A stretch of DNA of 64,000 nucleotides from Ficedula albicollis (taxonomy: Eukaryota; Chordata; Aves; Passeriformes; Muscicapidae): NCBI RefSeq assembly GCF_000247815.1, contig NC_021674.1, forward strand, positions 28,026,901-28,090,900, written 5' to 3'. Both the position numbers and the translations under genes were made by a program. The notes below the pieces were generated by a model that was not told where the DNA came from, did no database searches, and saw nothing but the letters and a program-made list of their open reading frames with translations. Positions 27,643 through 42,500 of the stretch are shown here, in pieces; within the stretch, counting starts at the first letter, position 1, and every line of letters begins with the position of its first letter.

Positions 27643-30600
27643 CTGAAAAGCAATAAATGAAAACATTGTTTGCACTTTTATGTATGCGCTTACAAATAAA
27701 AAAATAAAATAATCACATACAACACACATTTTTTAAGACAGAATTTGACAGCTACATTCCATATATATTTCATGTATATATCCATATAATTTTTACAAAA
27801 AATTCACATGCAAGATAAGCATCAGATGTTTTGGGGGATGAAGTCAAATTCCTGAGGCACAGCTCCTTCCTCCTCTGCAAGCAATGAAACGTGAAATACA
27901 TTATTGCTTTGTATCTCAAATGGCAATTCAAACACTACTGGGGCTTGCCTCAAAACACCGAGTCAGAAAAGTGATCTTGTTTTAATAAAAACTACCATAT
28001 TTAGATGGCTGTGCTTTGTCTAATAAAAGTCAATTGAAAATTACTAAGGTCACGACTTCCAAAATACCAGAGCTTTTAAAAATTAGTAGCACTTACTCCC
28101 TCTCTTCTCCACACCACCGCCAACTCTTAGAAGGAAAAATACACAGTTCAATAGGAACCATTCCAAATACCCAAATTCTGGCTAAGAGAAATGCAGTATT
28201 GCACATTTAAATGGAGAGATGAAAATTAACTGAAAATATAAGACTTCATCACAGCTTGGCACTGAGCTCTCATCTTGCCAGTGTCACGAGATAAGTAATT
28301 AAAAGAAATTTGGGTTCTAGTATTTCACTAGTACACATACTTCAGAGTTCATATAGTTCAAGAGGTGGTTATATGTATCTGAGCTTTCAAAAAAACCCAC
28401 TCACTGTTGAATAAAAAAATTAAAAATAAAAGTAAGTGCTTCTAGCCTTACTTGTATACTTCTCCATCGTTCTTTATGAAAATATGAAAGATTAAATGAG
28501 CTTTTGCATAAAACAGATTTGTGAGGTAGGAAACACTAGAAAAAAAGACTGCCTACTATGTGTTACGACTCGTTTAAAATCCACATGGCAAAGTAAAACC
28601 AGCATGGTAATCCTTACAAACAACTCTGTTCAGAGAAAGTTACACCACTTTTTCTTTCTTAAAAAACTGTGAATGCAGAACAGGAGAAAATAATTAGATG
28701 AACAAATCTTGCAAGGCCACATCGCTGGCTCAGTGATGTCACCATCTCAAGGCATTTAACATGACAGCTTTAATTGCAGGTATTCTTTAAACTTATCTTG
28801 GCCTTAGCTGGAAGCAAGGATGCCATGAAGATTAATTGCAGAGGATGAAGGCTCATGAGCAAGAAGCCACTGGCCAGTCTGGGGTAGGTATTCTCTACAG
28901 TATGGCTCCAAATCACAAACTCACTGATCATGCGACGAGTAGAGCACAGTGTGGGTTTCTCCTGTCCACACTCCCACCTTCCTTTCACAGCTGTCAGGAG
29001 CACGTGTAAGTATGGTGTGCAGAAAATAGCAGAGGTCGACCAGTTAAAATTCCCAACACACTCAAAATAAAAATAAAACCTTGCATTTCATTTAAAATTC
29101 ATTTAAAAGAATGAAATGGGCACTCGTCTTGGAGGAAAATGCATAAAAATGCAACAGGAAATGCATCTATATTAAGTAAGAAAAAGTAATTCCTAGATTG
29201 CCTAAACTGCAACACAGCACTGAAGAATTCAAAAAAGTTGATGTTTACTAGATTGGATAGTTCCTACACCACCACAATGCAACCCTTTTCTTGATATTTA
29301 CTGCAATTAAAATGTCATGCACGGCTCCTTTCAACAACCTCATCAATTTCTACATAAAGAGCAGTGAACTTGAGATTATGTACTGAGAGAGATTCACCTT
29401 AATACATTCTTTGACTGAGTTTTGAAAGAGGCATGTTACGAATAAGTCAGAACACAGCACAGTGATAAAGCTTGGCCCATGACTTAGGCAGCCCCATGCT
29501 ACTCCAAGGGAAAGGACTGTACCTGTACTTCTGCCATGCTCCTATGTGAATCTAAGTAACTCATTTAGCACACACTCATACCGCAGGTGCAAGCCGCATG
29601 CTTTTCATTCTCTGCATTCCTGCTTTAACAGGGCTGCTGAAACAGAGTAGGTAGATATTTCTACAGCTCAGCTCACTTAGAAGCTGCACTCCAACTACAC
29701 ACATACTAAAAAAAGCTGCTCAGAATAAAACAAGGATCAAATAGCATATTTTTGATGTTACACTTCCATATTTGATAAGTGAAAAACTATTACAGAACTC
29801 TACATCACGAGGCAGCTTCAAGACTCTGCCTGAGTAGTGAGATCAGCAATAAACCATATCCACCTCTATGAGCTGCACAGTAAGGGGTGAACTCCAGGAA
29901 AGCTGTGGCAGTAGGTGCAATATGGAGGTTCAAATAGATACAAACTCTTTCCTTTCACAGTGCAAACTCACAGCAGCTCCCGGAACACCATTATATGCAG
30001 TGCTCAATATAACAGTGAATTAAAGTTGGCATCATTAGTTTAACACGCTAAAAGGTAAACTCGGGTTGAGGTTAGTGGCATATGCCACGCAATGATTAAT
30101 GCTGGGGGATAAGGGACATGTGGAGATGGTACCCTCCTCTTTTGACCACTCAGCTGGGATGCGTGGTCACACCTAGGTCAGGCACATCACCTTGCAGCTG
30201 GAAATACCAATCCATTACCTATCTCACATGCTCATATTTGTTCTTTACCACCTTCTGTCAGACCCTTCTTCCACTAAATATCAGTGGCATTATGTGTGCT
30301 TATCCACAGTGAATGACCAACAATGCAGATATTTGGATTTTAAAAGTGTTCATGACCTACTGATACCAAGGAACTACTCCAGTACAACAGACAGAATTCT
30401 GTGTAAAAACTAGCACTGCGATATTTGATTTTCTGTTATTCATAATTATTTATAATATTATATTTAATTTATAATTAAAATTTTTTCTACTTGTCCAGGG
30501 CAAACATGCCTCAAATCCAAATTCCCAAGTCCTTTCAATAAAAGTCACTTAGAGACCATATATATCAATATTAATGCTAATGCTATAACAAGATTATTTT

Positions 30601-33600
30601 TCATATAATGTATTCAATTTCCAAAAGGCCACATGTTATATAGCTACATAGGTTCTCTAGGCTTCAGAATAAATAAAACTAGTATTTCAGTGCCTGTTAA
30701 TTATACATTCACAAAACACTATTGCTGAGACCATACTCAAAATATTTTACAACCCTACGGAAACTAAAAACAATGCTGTTGTTCTTATGTTTGAACTAAA
30801 CAGAAATGTATCATTTATGCCCTCCTACCTACAGTACCAAAGGTTTTAGCCAAATGTAAACCCTAATTTATTCTGCTACAATCAAACCTCACACAGGCTG
30901 GCTGACAATTTAATAGAGACACAGAAATACAGAACAAAATATTGTTTCCACTTCAATGTTAACAGTTCGAAAAGAGCAGTGATTTTCCATCATCAGTGGC
31001 TTCATTCTGGAAGTTAAAGACAGCATCTTGCTATTAAAGATTTCACCTCAGAACTAATTTTTAACATATTTAAAAATGAAAGAAACATTCCCTCAACCAA
31101 ATCTTGTAAGTCTCACTTCTGCCATGAATCCAAAGTCGTTCAGCTAGTTCCTAAAACAAAATAAAAAACAACCTTTTCTTTAACCACATCAAACATTCAT
31201 ACACACCCCCAGTCTCTCCAACTTCTCTGCTCTGTGCTCTCCCCTTTCATACAGTCTCACATATGACTTGCACAATTTACATACTAGAATAGAAGAGGTA
31301 ACACCTTTGTCTCTAAAAGGCTTAGGCACCAATGAGGGTGTTTGCCCTAATCACGGCTATGAGGAATGAGCTATTTTCCTAAATTACAGCAGCAAAAACA
31401 TACAGTAACAAATCAGATTACAGATTAAAAGAATCCATCCTAAAGCAGAATTTTGCCCTTGTTAAATATCAAAACCTGGGGAAACTAAAACTGCAGTTAA
31501 TAGTTTGCTTGGCAAGGCTATGCCACATGAATAAAAAATGCTTCTTTACACTCAAATAAAAGGTATTTAGATGGAGCAATGCAAATTTGGTTTTACTTCA
31601 TATAAATATTAACACTAGCCTCTGCAGTAAGCTTACAAAATATAAGGTGCTAAATGTTTTGAATCACAAGTTAACAGTTTGTCTTGACCTACTAGAAATA
31701 GTCCTTTTTATAACAAGTACCATATTTAATGCTTGCATGATATTATCTGTGGCTTACCCTCTTCAAATAAACTGTGCTGGGGTAAATAAAAGTAACACTT
31801 TTAACCAATAAAGTAATTTGCAAAATTATTGTGCTAAGAGTTTGAGAACAGTTACTATTTTAACCTTGGAGGAAAAAAAACAAAACCAATAAATCAATAT
31901 AATCCTGCATTCTCTGCTCTTCTCACCGAAATGACACAAATACTCTTCTTCTTCAATCTTCAGCACAAGTTTCAAGTTTTGCATATGCTTCAACTCTTTT
32001 GTCCTTATTCCCTTAACAGAAAGCCAACTGTGTGGCGCTCCACTGTACTACTGACCATGACCAGTGTAAGAGCAAGGCAAGCAAAACCTTCATACTCAGA
32101 CCATACTTATCTCATTGTTGTAGATATACCAGCCAATAATTACTTTGATGGAATTACATTTCCAATTATCCAAAAATATTACTTTCTCTTCCCTTCTTTC
32201 TCCTCAGGCAAACAGCATTAAATGTTGAAACGTTTTACTTCACAGAACTTCAAAAGAAAAGTTAATTTGCTCCCCACAGACAAAAAGATAGAAATATTAA
32301 TACTTAAATCTATAATTTCTTTTAAAAACCACATGGGCTGTTCTTTTCTCATCTATCAAAATGCAGAAGCAAATCTAACAGAGGAGTAAGAACTGACTAC
32401 AAGCAAGACAGGTGTTTCTCAGCAAGAAACTGAGAAATTTCTAAAATCCCTACAATCACTTTCCACTGGCCTATCCAGTTTTTTCTCTCCAGGTAATTTA
32501 AGTTTTGGGGTATTTTTCTTCCTTTTTAAACCATACTATAAATTTGTAGTACTGGAAAATGTTATGCTAGGAGTGCCACAGCATTAACATCCCTATTTAA
32601 CCAACAGCAGCAAAATTAGGAAGCAGCCCACCAGCTAACTTCCTAAACTCTGTTTTTGAAAGGATATCTATATGCTTCAGTTTCTTCTGACACCAAGAAT
32701 TTCTAAGTCAGCATAAGTATGTAGAATAAGCACGTGTGGCCACTGCAACCTAGAGTAAGACCAATTTGAATGGAATTTGCTACGATGGAGATCAACCCAT
32801 TTGACTTTTAAGAAATGCAAATGCAACTTGATCACAAAATGCATTCACAGATAATAAGGCAACTGCTGAAGCAAGAGACCAAACTATGTGCAGAATCAGC
32901 TCTGGGAAAATACAGAAAGTGCTCTTGTTGAGTATTAAAAAGGAAAAACCAGTAGAATTATATTATTCATCAATTCAAAATTCTAACCTGTCTCTTCTAG
33001 TAGCCATGCAAACTGTAGACAAGAACCACTGATCAGTCTCTTCTATAAACAAATTCTTACCTAAACCAGCCAGTTTTAATTGTCTTTACAGATACAAAAA
33101 TAATCAGTTACTCACTGCAACCAAGATACTAAGTCAGTGCAGTGAGCAGCATGAAAGGATTTAAATTAACTAAATGCAGACCTGTCTGGAATCTTGATCA
33201 CTGGATTAAAGCCTCTGCAGGCTTTAAGTCAAAAGCAATAATGTAATAACTATAGAACCCTTTTCTAATTGGTTGGCAAGAAAGATTAGTTCCTGACATG
33301 ACAAAAAAACTTGTTAAATACAAAAATACTACTACTGAAAAAAGATACATGAGTAATTCTATTTTGCTGTGGTACTGCTGGTGCCAGGCTATTCTCACAA
33401 GTAAAGGATGGATTTGAGCCTAATTTCTGACTTGATGTGTGTATAGAGATATTAGAAAAGGAAAGACAGAAAAGTCAGCTTAAAGACTCAAAACCATCTC
33501 ATAATAGAGGGACAATTTGAAAAAAAAAATTGATTGCATTAGAAAAAAAACACTTCTCAGCACCTCTGTGACACTTCAGAAGAAATCCTAGCTACTCCAC

Positions 33601-34321
33601 CCCACGCAAGGCTGTGAAAGACCAAGTCTCCATAAACTTGGTGCAGCTGATTAAACCAAGTTGTTTAGTCTCATTTGAGATGCCTCAGGGCACATTTATG
33701 GCAGCTATGCCACATGGTTTTCAGAGAGATCAGTGCCTTGTGGGTTAGAAGCTGAAAAGGCCAAGCAAGGTAATCTTGGGAACCTCGGCGTTAACACCTA
33801 TAGTTAGGTTAGTGAATCAAGTCCCACTTTTACAACAGAAGAAGGAAATACATAGGAAGAATTTGCAGGATTGCAGGTGTGGGCCTTTTTTTCTTTAACT
33901 TCAACTGACAAATGCTGCTGTACGAGAAAAAAAAAAGCACTGTACAACTACAGAAAGTATGTCATTTACTAAAGTGGGCAAATCTGCAAAAATGGAGCAA
34001 CATTAAGTAAACTGGATCCCAAGCTGAGCAAGAAGGCCTCAAGACAATCTCAGTAACTTGCTGCTTCTGTAGCTGGACAACTACTTTCTCAGGAATCATA
34101 GTATTAGAATTGAAGTGGACAAAGATGAGAACAACAGATAATTCAAGATGGGATAAGATACTGGTAGAAATTAAAGCCAGGTGACACTGGAGAAATTAAA
34201 ACAGAGACACTGGGTAGGTGAGAAAAGTAAAGGTGAAGGCAAAGGATAAATAGATTCAAGCAAATGGACCTGAGATCACCATCAGTATGTGCAACCCAAA
34301 CAGGCAAAAAATGGAGGAAAG

Positions 34322-34345
34322 AGCAAGGTAGCAAGGTAGCAAGGC
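34322..34345. repeat. Three tandem copies of an 8-bp unit
   Basis: 'agcaaggt' is repeated twice and followed by 'agcaaggc'. It is a minor slippage repeat in the intron. Confidence 0.9.
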
Positions 34346-37300
34346 ACTGTGGCAATACCACTGAGGAGACCTAATGTAAAATCTTTTAAACCTCTGCAAG
34401 TCCACACTTGTACATAGATACTTCTAAGGTCACTTCCCTTGATGAAGAAATACGTTGACTTACAACTGGAAAATCTTCTGTAATTTACTTGCGCAAGGGA
34501 AGTCCAGAACGTAAGAAAAAGTGAACAAAGAACCCAAGTAAGAGGAAAGAAGTTTATTTAAAATGGGAAAATATTGTAAACCTTGTATTCAAAGAAGAAA
34601 TATGCAAGATTAGACTCTCTCTTGATACTCTCATTAGGTATATTCATTAGAGAACAAACAGGTTGCTGAGAGAAAAAGATTTATTACTCCTGCCACGTAA
34701 ATCAACACTCAGCCAAACTTCAGAAAACATACTGCCTGGAAAAATCTTTGGTAGTTGCATGACCCAGCAAAAAGACATTTATCACACAGGTAAGGATAAC
34801 ACCTAAGTGTTTCATCTAAGTGAAAATCTGAATTACAGAACCAGTAAGTCCTTCCCATAAGAGCCTCAACCTAAATATAGCCTGTGTAAAATAACCTAAT
34901 GGTGCAAAAAACACTAACAATGCATTGCAGCAACATACTTATGAGAATCTTAAATCTTGAAAAAATCATATTTACAATTGCTTATTGGCACAATAAACAA
35001 ATGCTTAGCAAATAACTTGGCAAAGCAGCCTTTAAAGGGGCAATAAGGAGGTCGGACTCTTCTCTATGCTTATCCTTTTGTTTGTTCTTAATTACTTTCC
35101 TAAAATAGAAATCCACAAGAAGACTGTATGAAATTACTGAAAGAGTTCCATCACAGGAATATAAACAGATGAAACTTTGTACCATGTATTATAGGCAATA
35201 TTCTTAGAGTGGTTAGGCAGCAAGACTGATTTCCTCCTTTAAGGCCCATAACTAAAAGGAGTAAGAATCTAACAAACAAATATCAGAAGCAAAAAATGAA
35301 AAACTAAGCTTCAAATGAGACAAAGGAAATGTTCTTCAGGATCAAGGAAACCAAAGTGGTGGCAGTAGAACTCAGAGCTATAATCCACTCACATAAAAAC
35401 AGTGAAAATCAGACAGAAGATGAAAATACTAGAGTTCAAGAGGCCACAGAGAACAGTAGCATTGCAAGGGCAACACATTGTTTAATCACTGTGAAATTCC
35501 AGATGACAGCACTCAAGGTCAGAGAGGGAAGGAGGCATCAGTGCCTGAAAAAGAAAATGTGAAGAGCAAAAGCAAAAAAAAAAAAGTCAGATTCCCTAGC
35601 AAGCAGCAATGTAAGCTTGAGTGAAAATGGAAAGCCAAACACAAGATATTCCAAGGTTTTCTGGAAAAAAAAAAGTAATTTGATTATAAATGACATGTTT
35701 TAATTATAAAGGCTATTGCAGTTTATAACTCTGCTTATTCTGACAATTTCTGCTGGTATCTGCATTGATGTTTTATCAACTGAGACTGAAAAATCTGCTA
35801 GAGTTACAAAACACTTCACCTCAAAATACACAAACACTTCCTCAGAAAGCATACTGAATTTTTCTAAGCAGATACTGCAGTCCAGTTGGCAGCAAAGGAT
35901 ACCTCTGCATACCACACAAAGTAAGTTTTGTCCTAGAAACAGAGATGGAACCTCTAACAGGGTATTACAGACCATCTTCCTGAAATTAAAAGTCCAATTA
36001 AGAGCTCTGAAAAATTCAAATACAAAGGAAAGCGTGGAGTTTAATGCAACAACATTGAGTACTGGATGAACTAATAAAAATAATATGGCCATCTTAGATT
36101 TCAACTGACAATCTAGCAAGACTAGGCTCAAGTTTTCTAAATATCCCCACCATGAAAACAAACAAAAAAAATTATTTCCCTTAGAGAAGTAAATAAAATA
36201 AAAGAGCCTCCCTGAATGCATCACTTGAAGTGTGATGGAAGACAATTAGTATGACAAACTAATTTATCTTGAACATTAGCATAGTATTCTCTCCAGTATA
36301 AAATTGTGGGTATCTCCAAGGTCCCTGTCTGGAGCTGAGTAACTGTTCATTGTAACATTCCAGCAGCTCTGCATACTTGCACAAGTAAGGTGAACAAGAC
36401 ATCTTAAAAAAAACAGAAGGCCATTAAACAGCCAACAAGCCATTCTGAAGTCACAATATGTTTGTTCCTATCAAAGTTTACAATACTATTATTTTACACT
36501 ACAGGTAGTTAGTCTTGCCTGCAGTACTTTCTCCTTTTTTGAGAAGCTGTGAACTTTCTGGTCTTTTGGAAAACAGGAATGCACTGTGCAGTTACACTTC
36601 CCTAAAGCTGCACACCAACAGTTTCCAACACACTGGGGTTCTACAAGGGTGCCTGTGCAGTGGCAGCGGTTATGATTGATGATATGCAAAGACCTAATCT
36701 GTTGCAAAGAGGATGTAACACAAACCACAAAGGAACTACACACTTCAGCCTGTATTTGGTACCACATCTGAAGCCCATACACTGGAGATCCTGAGTGCTT
36801 TCAGCCAATCTTTTTATTCTGGCAGATTTCGCAACTTTCCTTTGCAGAAATATTCTGCCCCTGAAAGATAGCATATCTAGCAACAGCCTACAACAAAGTA
36901 TCTAAACATCTCTGTTTGCACACTATGGCTGTCTTCCCCTGCCATCATTACAGATCTAAACACAAAATTATTAAAGCTTTCTTGAATTCTGCTCACATCA
37001 CCATTTATTCCACATGCTGTGAGACTTAATGATTCACAGCATTTTCAAATATGTAACACTGAAATGTGGAGGATTATTATTGCTTGAATTCACAGCTATT
37101 ATTAGACACCTCTGAAAAAGATACACTCGTTTACACTATTATCAGTTGTCTTTGATAAAATATGCAACATGCTCTGTAGGGTTTTTTTGTTTAATTGTGT
37201 ATGTGATATAAAAAATATAAGAGCACGGGAGAAAAACCCCCAGATTTCTTGACACTGAAATTTAATGCATATTCCATAATAATATTTCTAGGTACTTTAA

Positions 37301-38188
37301 CTGGACTACAGTCATTTAATATATTAATATTGTATTTATGCCTGTGCACTTGCATATGGGCACTTTAGTCAATCCATTTTCCTTTATGAATGAGGAACAG
37401 CTTCAGTCTTTACTTGAAATAAGACTCACATCTCTCAAAAGGTACAAAGATGGCTCTGTATAAGGTAAGATGGTCCCATAGAACATGATATCACTCTATA
37501 AAGCACGCGAAACTTATTTTGACTTGATCACAGTCATCAAACAAGACTTAAATGGAATCTATTACACATTGCAGAACACATCAAGACTCAATGGGTTGAG
37601 TTTACCACACATTTTAACAATTTTTTAAATAAAAGTTGTACCTGGGAGGGCAGTCGGCTTCATACAATACAGCCATTACTTGCAAGACTTCTGAACAAAT
37701 GCAGAACCCCTTCTTTTGTTTAAAATTATTACTAGATAGGACTTAAATCTTCCAATTTTATTTTGTGAGAAAGAATAATTAGTAAGCCTCTGGAGCTGTG
37801 ATTTCATATATTTAGAAAAGTCAAAATTACTATAGTAGGCTGATAGATGAGCCTGGCTCCTCTCTTTAACACCTGAGTAAGGTTCCAAATCAACTTATGG
37901 GAAAGACAACTTTCCTTACAGGTGCCAAATGGAAGCTTTAATGTACTTCTAAAATATAAGGAGCTCATTTGTGTTGATTTCTGTTCACAGATGAATAAGG
38001 ACTTCCAGGGCATAACACAATGTAAAAAACACAACCAAACAAAAAAACTGCAAAAGGAATACAGTAAAATTATTAATACTTAAAATGTCTTGGAGAGCTA
38101 CAGCCTGTGTAGCTAATATCAAAGCAGTGTTTTAAATGCTTACCATTTCTGTTCACAGCAAGTACCTGTTCCCCCAGAAAGCATACTT

Positions 38189-38690
38189 TCACAGACTCAC
38201 AGGATAGCTAAGGCTGGACAGCCCTACTGGATACTGCCTAGTCTGATCTGTCAGCTCAGAGCAGGGCAAACAGAGGAGATTGCTAAGGGTCATATCCAGC
38301 TTCGTTCTGAATAGCCCCAAGGAGGGAGATACAAAAACTACACAAGCTCTGAGCACAATCTGTTCCACTTTTGACCACCCTTGCAAAATAATTTTTATTG
38401 GTTTGAATGGAATTTTCTACATTTCAATTTGTGACCATTTCCCTTCAGTGACTGCCACTGAGAAGAGCTAGGCTCCTTCATTTATCCCCATCAGGTATTT
38501 ACAAACATTGGTAAGATTTGCCCTGAGCCTTCTTTTCTGAAGAAGCCCCAGCTATTTTGGTCTCTCCTCATACAACAAATTCCCCAGTTCTTGGTCATCT
38601 TTGTAGTCTTTTGCTGTACTCATTGCAGTATGTCCATGTTGCTCTGGGAGCAGACAGACCAGACGTGGCTTTACCAGAGTTGTCCTAAAA
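38189..38690 (-). mobile_element. CR1 LINE fragment, minus orientation, about 500 bp
   Basis: On the plus strand it starts with the reverse-complemented CR1 tail ('cagactcacaggatagctaa', then 'tggacagccctactggat'). It continues through 'agccccaaggagggagatac', 'caatctgttccacttttgac', 'tttgtgaccatttcccttca' and 'cttttctgaagaagccccag' to 'cagacgtggctttaccagag'. This order is the inverted 3' half of CR1. It is diverged with frame breaks and is not active. Boundaries are approximate. Confidence 0.85.
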
Positions 38691-39435
38691 CCATAAATGC
38701 CAAGCTTTGAATTTTACTTTATCTGAAAATCTTCATCTTCTTTCATTTTTCAGTTGTTAGAGATAAAAACAACACAACCATTTTTCAGCAGTTCATATGT
38801 TTAGAAAACGTTACCTTCTAAAAACATACAAAAGCAAATTTTATTCTAAACCTTTGAAACAAAACACAAACTAAGACAAACAGAACACAAGCTGAGTGGG
38901 CAAATGAACTAGATATCTACAGGTTCTCTAGTCATAAAGATGATTTAACAATACAAATAAATTAGAAAAAATCAAATTCACATTTCTATAATCTGGCTAA
39001 TTATACTAGTCATTGTTTAAAGATATCTAATAAAATAGCAGACTAACATCTTTTATTGGAGTTTAATAAAGAATTATTCCTAAAAGAGACAGAAAGAAAC
39101 AACACAAAACATATACAACTTATAAATTAATCTAAAAATGGTCATGAGATTGTCTTAGTCATAAAATTTTATTAGAAATACCAGGGGTGTAGGTTGTGAC
39201 TTTTGGCTTTTAGAACTCATTTTTCAAAACTGTAGTCTCACAGAAGTCTTTAAACTTATCTTAAATATTACATATTCTTGATAGTTGCATGTTCTTGGAA
39301 CTGAAGCTTTAAGAGAAAAGATCAAACACATGTATCTCAGAACTCAGTTAGTTAGACAGACACACTGGAAAATTAGAGAGACATAGAACACTGAAAGAAA
39401 AGCCAAGATGCAGCTGCAAGATTTTTTTAACTTAC

Positions 39436-39512
39436 ATTTGAGTGTTTCTCCTGCATAAGGGATATGTAGTTTAAAACGATCACAGCTGGGTCCGGGGGTC
39501 AAGGATGTACAG
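39436..39512 (-). CDS. BABAM2: BABAM2 coding exon, residues 43-69
   Basis: This is a 77-bp exon entered in phase 2 and left in phase 1. Joined to the start-codon exon it reads [20 protein letters not shown], then Ala-Gly-Glu-Thr-Leu-Lys-Trp. On the minus strand the acceptor is 'catttttag' before 39512 and the donor is 'gtaagtta' after 39436. Human has Asn where this copy has Ser in Gly-Pro-Ser-Cys, as I recall. The exon is too short and too split to appear as an open frame of its own. It forms part of the N-terminal UEV-like domain. Confidence 0.96.
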
Positions 39513-42500
39513 CTAAAAATGAAGATAAGAGAAAAAAGAATGTGCTAAGCAGTTACAGATGGTAGCAAACACTAACATTATTCTACAGGATACAAGTGAC
39601 TAATAGTAAAGATATTGTGACTACTAGAAATACTCATCCTTATGATTCTGAGAAAGAAGAAAAAGTGGGAAAGATGCAGGAGGCCCACTCTCTTTTGATC
39701 AGCAGTTCTCACAATAGCATAAGAAATGTTAAGATTTGTGCCAACTCTCTCTCATTTTGTAAAGAAAACATATATGCAAAATGCTTTGGCTTGAATGTGT
39801 AATCAGAATGCTCTCAATTAGTCAGTCAAAGCCATCAAGTTCCCCACTTCGTATGAATTTTGCAATTCACATCTCTGTATGTCGCAGTAACATGGTTACC
39901 TGCTCCCTATCCCTGTGACCCATATAACTGGGATCAATCTTAATTTTAAGCCACCAACATTTATTATTTTTTTTATCTATTATAACATTAAAGTTTTCCC
40001 TTGTGGAAAAGTCTCACAGTAGCCTTTAAGAGGACAAGTTTCAGAATCAGCTACTTGAGGCTACTGAGCATGTATGTTTTTGGTCTGTGACTCTCCTGCT
40101 TATCTGGAGCATTGGAACAGCAGCCAGGCCTCATGGTGGCAAGTGAGCATTTCATAAATAAAAAAGTCACTGGAAAACTGTTTAGTGTCTAGGGCAGAGA
40201 TGATCAACCTTTTCACAGCTTTTAGGTCATAGACCAAAATTTGCAAATAAAAAATCTCATGATCTCAGCTTCAAAAGAAGCAACAGGGACACACATTGTT
40301 TCACTGGCAGGAACGGTCTCTCTGCTGTGGGCTGCTGGGCATGCGGTGAGTACCAGGAGCAACAACACTGGAAGCCCTTAGAAGTTCATTGCTTTATGTT
40401 TCTAGGGATCTTGATAGCCCTGAATCTTCTTGTCAGCCTAACATTATTGAGAACTGTTCACAGCCCCAGCACAACTGTTGCAAACCACCTAAAAATCAAA
40501 GCATACTGGTCAACTCTAAGAAAAACACTGAGTAATAAGAAGGGTAGACAAAGGTAAAATAACTTGACTAAACTTATATATCAGATCCCTGGTAGAGCTC
40601 TGATACATACCACTCTCAGCATATTGAAACAAAACCCACATTTACTGGGCTATACACACAAGTGAAAGCAGTAAGATGGGTAAGCCAGAAAATTGTAAAA
40701 AATTCTGATCCTACCTTGTCAGAAACAACATCGTAACTCCTGCAGCTCTATCTATCACACTGCACAAAAGGCATCAGGGCAAATGGAACAATCTTAATTC
40801 TCACTCACATACTCAAAATGGTTCAGAGAGCCATTTCTCTCCAGTGCTGGCTCTAGAGTCTCTTTTCCTCTTTCCACTTCGAAGTTATGGAAACCATATG
40901 CACTAACTTCAGACTGTTTATGTTCAGTGAGCTACATTTACTACAGTCAAATTTGTGCCTGCATGTAACTTCCTCAAAAAGCAACCATGAAACTACAGAT
41001 CAATTAACTTAAATGGAGTTTCCACAGAAATACTAGAAAATATAAGCAAAGCACTTATGTGCAGCTAGAATCTAGGACAGATACAATTAAGAGCGACATG
41101 CAGTCAACAAACTACACTGATTCAGCAAGAATACACCATATTTTTTCAGTATCACTACAGAAATTAGATAACTGTCCTTTCAAATTAAAAGCAGGAAACA
41201 CATCTATCCTGTCCTGTCTTTGCCTTAGAAAGGTTTTTGCAATATCTTTTGAGAGTATCATGAGAAGCAATCTAGAACGACATAATTTAGATTAAAATTA
41301 TCTACTACCAGGTATGTGCAGACTTGAATGGAAAGCAAGTTTCAAAAAAAGATCAGTTCACATCTTGCTTCATCCAGGAAGAATGACCTGGCTTGGTTTT
41401 CGTCTGCTGGAATAATGCTTCGCATTTTATTCAAAGACTGATGATGGAAAAGAAATGATGCTTTGTGAAACCTGCTGATGATGCAAATGTGAAAGGGAAT
41501 ACAGAATGTTGGACAATAGGACCAAAGCTGAAATACGTTTTGATTTAATGGTTGCACTATTTATCTTTAAATTTCATCTAGGTAGGGCTGATCAAGAAAA
41601 GTAAGCATCACCAGCCTGACCAGGAATAAAATCAACGTAAGATTGGATCCCTAGTGCAACACAAAGGAGGGGATATAATTATTTTCCAAACTGCACTTTT
41701 TTAATAGGTGAGAACAGCAAAATGGGAGTGTCCACTGTTAGGCTAACACTGTTAGCCACTGTTTAATGTCTGTGGATCAATTTAACAGCTATACAGACAT
41801 TATTAGCTACTTCTAAATAATTTCTATGGCTTACATCAGGTATAAGGCCAATTCGAGGAAGCATACAAAGAAAAAAGGCAACATAAGAAACCCTTTTCAA
41901 GTTCTAAAATATCTCTGCAACATCATTTAATATTTAATGAAAATTTCTTTCAAAGTATCACAGGTCACAGTCTGAGACATATCTCAAATACCATCAAAAT
42001 TACACTGTTAGCTTTTCAACAGACATAAAAATTTCTGATCCTGTAAATACCCTACAATCTTTTCTTTTAGCACAATGGGCCATTTGGAAATACTTAGGGA
42101 AAGTATAATACTCTTTAACATTAAAATAAAAGCCTTATTTAATGGTGAATGTCCCTAAAAGCAATACTAAGTACTTTTCCTATATTATTACACTGCACTA
42201 GAGATGTTTTTAATTTTATTGGTCTAGAAATTATAGAAAGTGACAGTATTAACATTTTTTCCCCCAAATTGCTCTGGCTGGGCTGCACAAGAGACTTCAA
42301 TAAATGAAATAGGCTAAGCAACCAAGCAGAAATATTATATACATCCATTTGAAAGAGGCAATTTCTTTTTAGAATAAACAGCAAAAGAACAAAACTCCGA
42401 AGGCAAACCAAAACTTTGGTATATGTAGGCGTCAACGTGTGACCTTATTTCAACAGAAAGCCCCAAGTAATGGCCTGACTATGGACATTATCTCCTCCTT

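Larger units (their letters stand above)
27643..39435 (-). other. BABAM2: BABAM2 intron of 11,793 bp
   Basis: This intron separates the exons at 39436-39512 and 27548-27642, with GT at 39435-39434 and AG at 27644-27643 on the minus strand. It contains a minus-orientation CR1 fragment at about 38189-38690 and a small 8-bp repeat cluster near 34322-34345. The remainder is AT-rich without recognisable genes; open frames of up to 181 residues (35700-36245) show no known family and have overlapping frames on the other strand. Confidence 0.85.

Noticed and set aside
35700..36245. A 181-residue minus-strand open frame.
   Set aside because: An overlapping plus-strand frame of 117 residues exists, the composition is intronic, and there is no recognisable domain or splice context. 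Chance is likely in AT-rich sequence of this length.
40195..40300. A possible hAT-type DNA transposon end ('cagagatgatcaaccttttc').
   Set aside because: The resemblance to the common hAT terminal motif is partial, and no partner inverted repeat or target-site duplication was found nearby.
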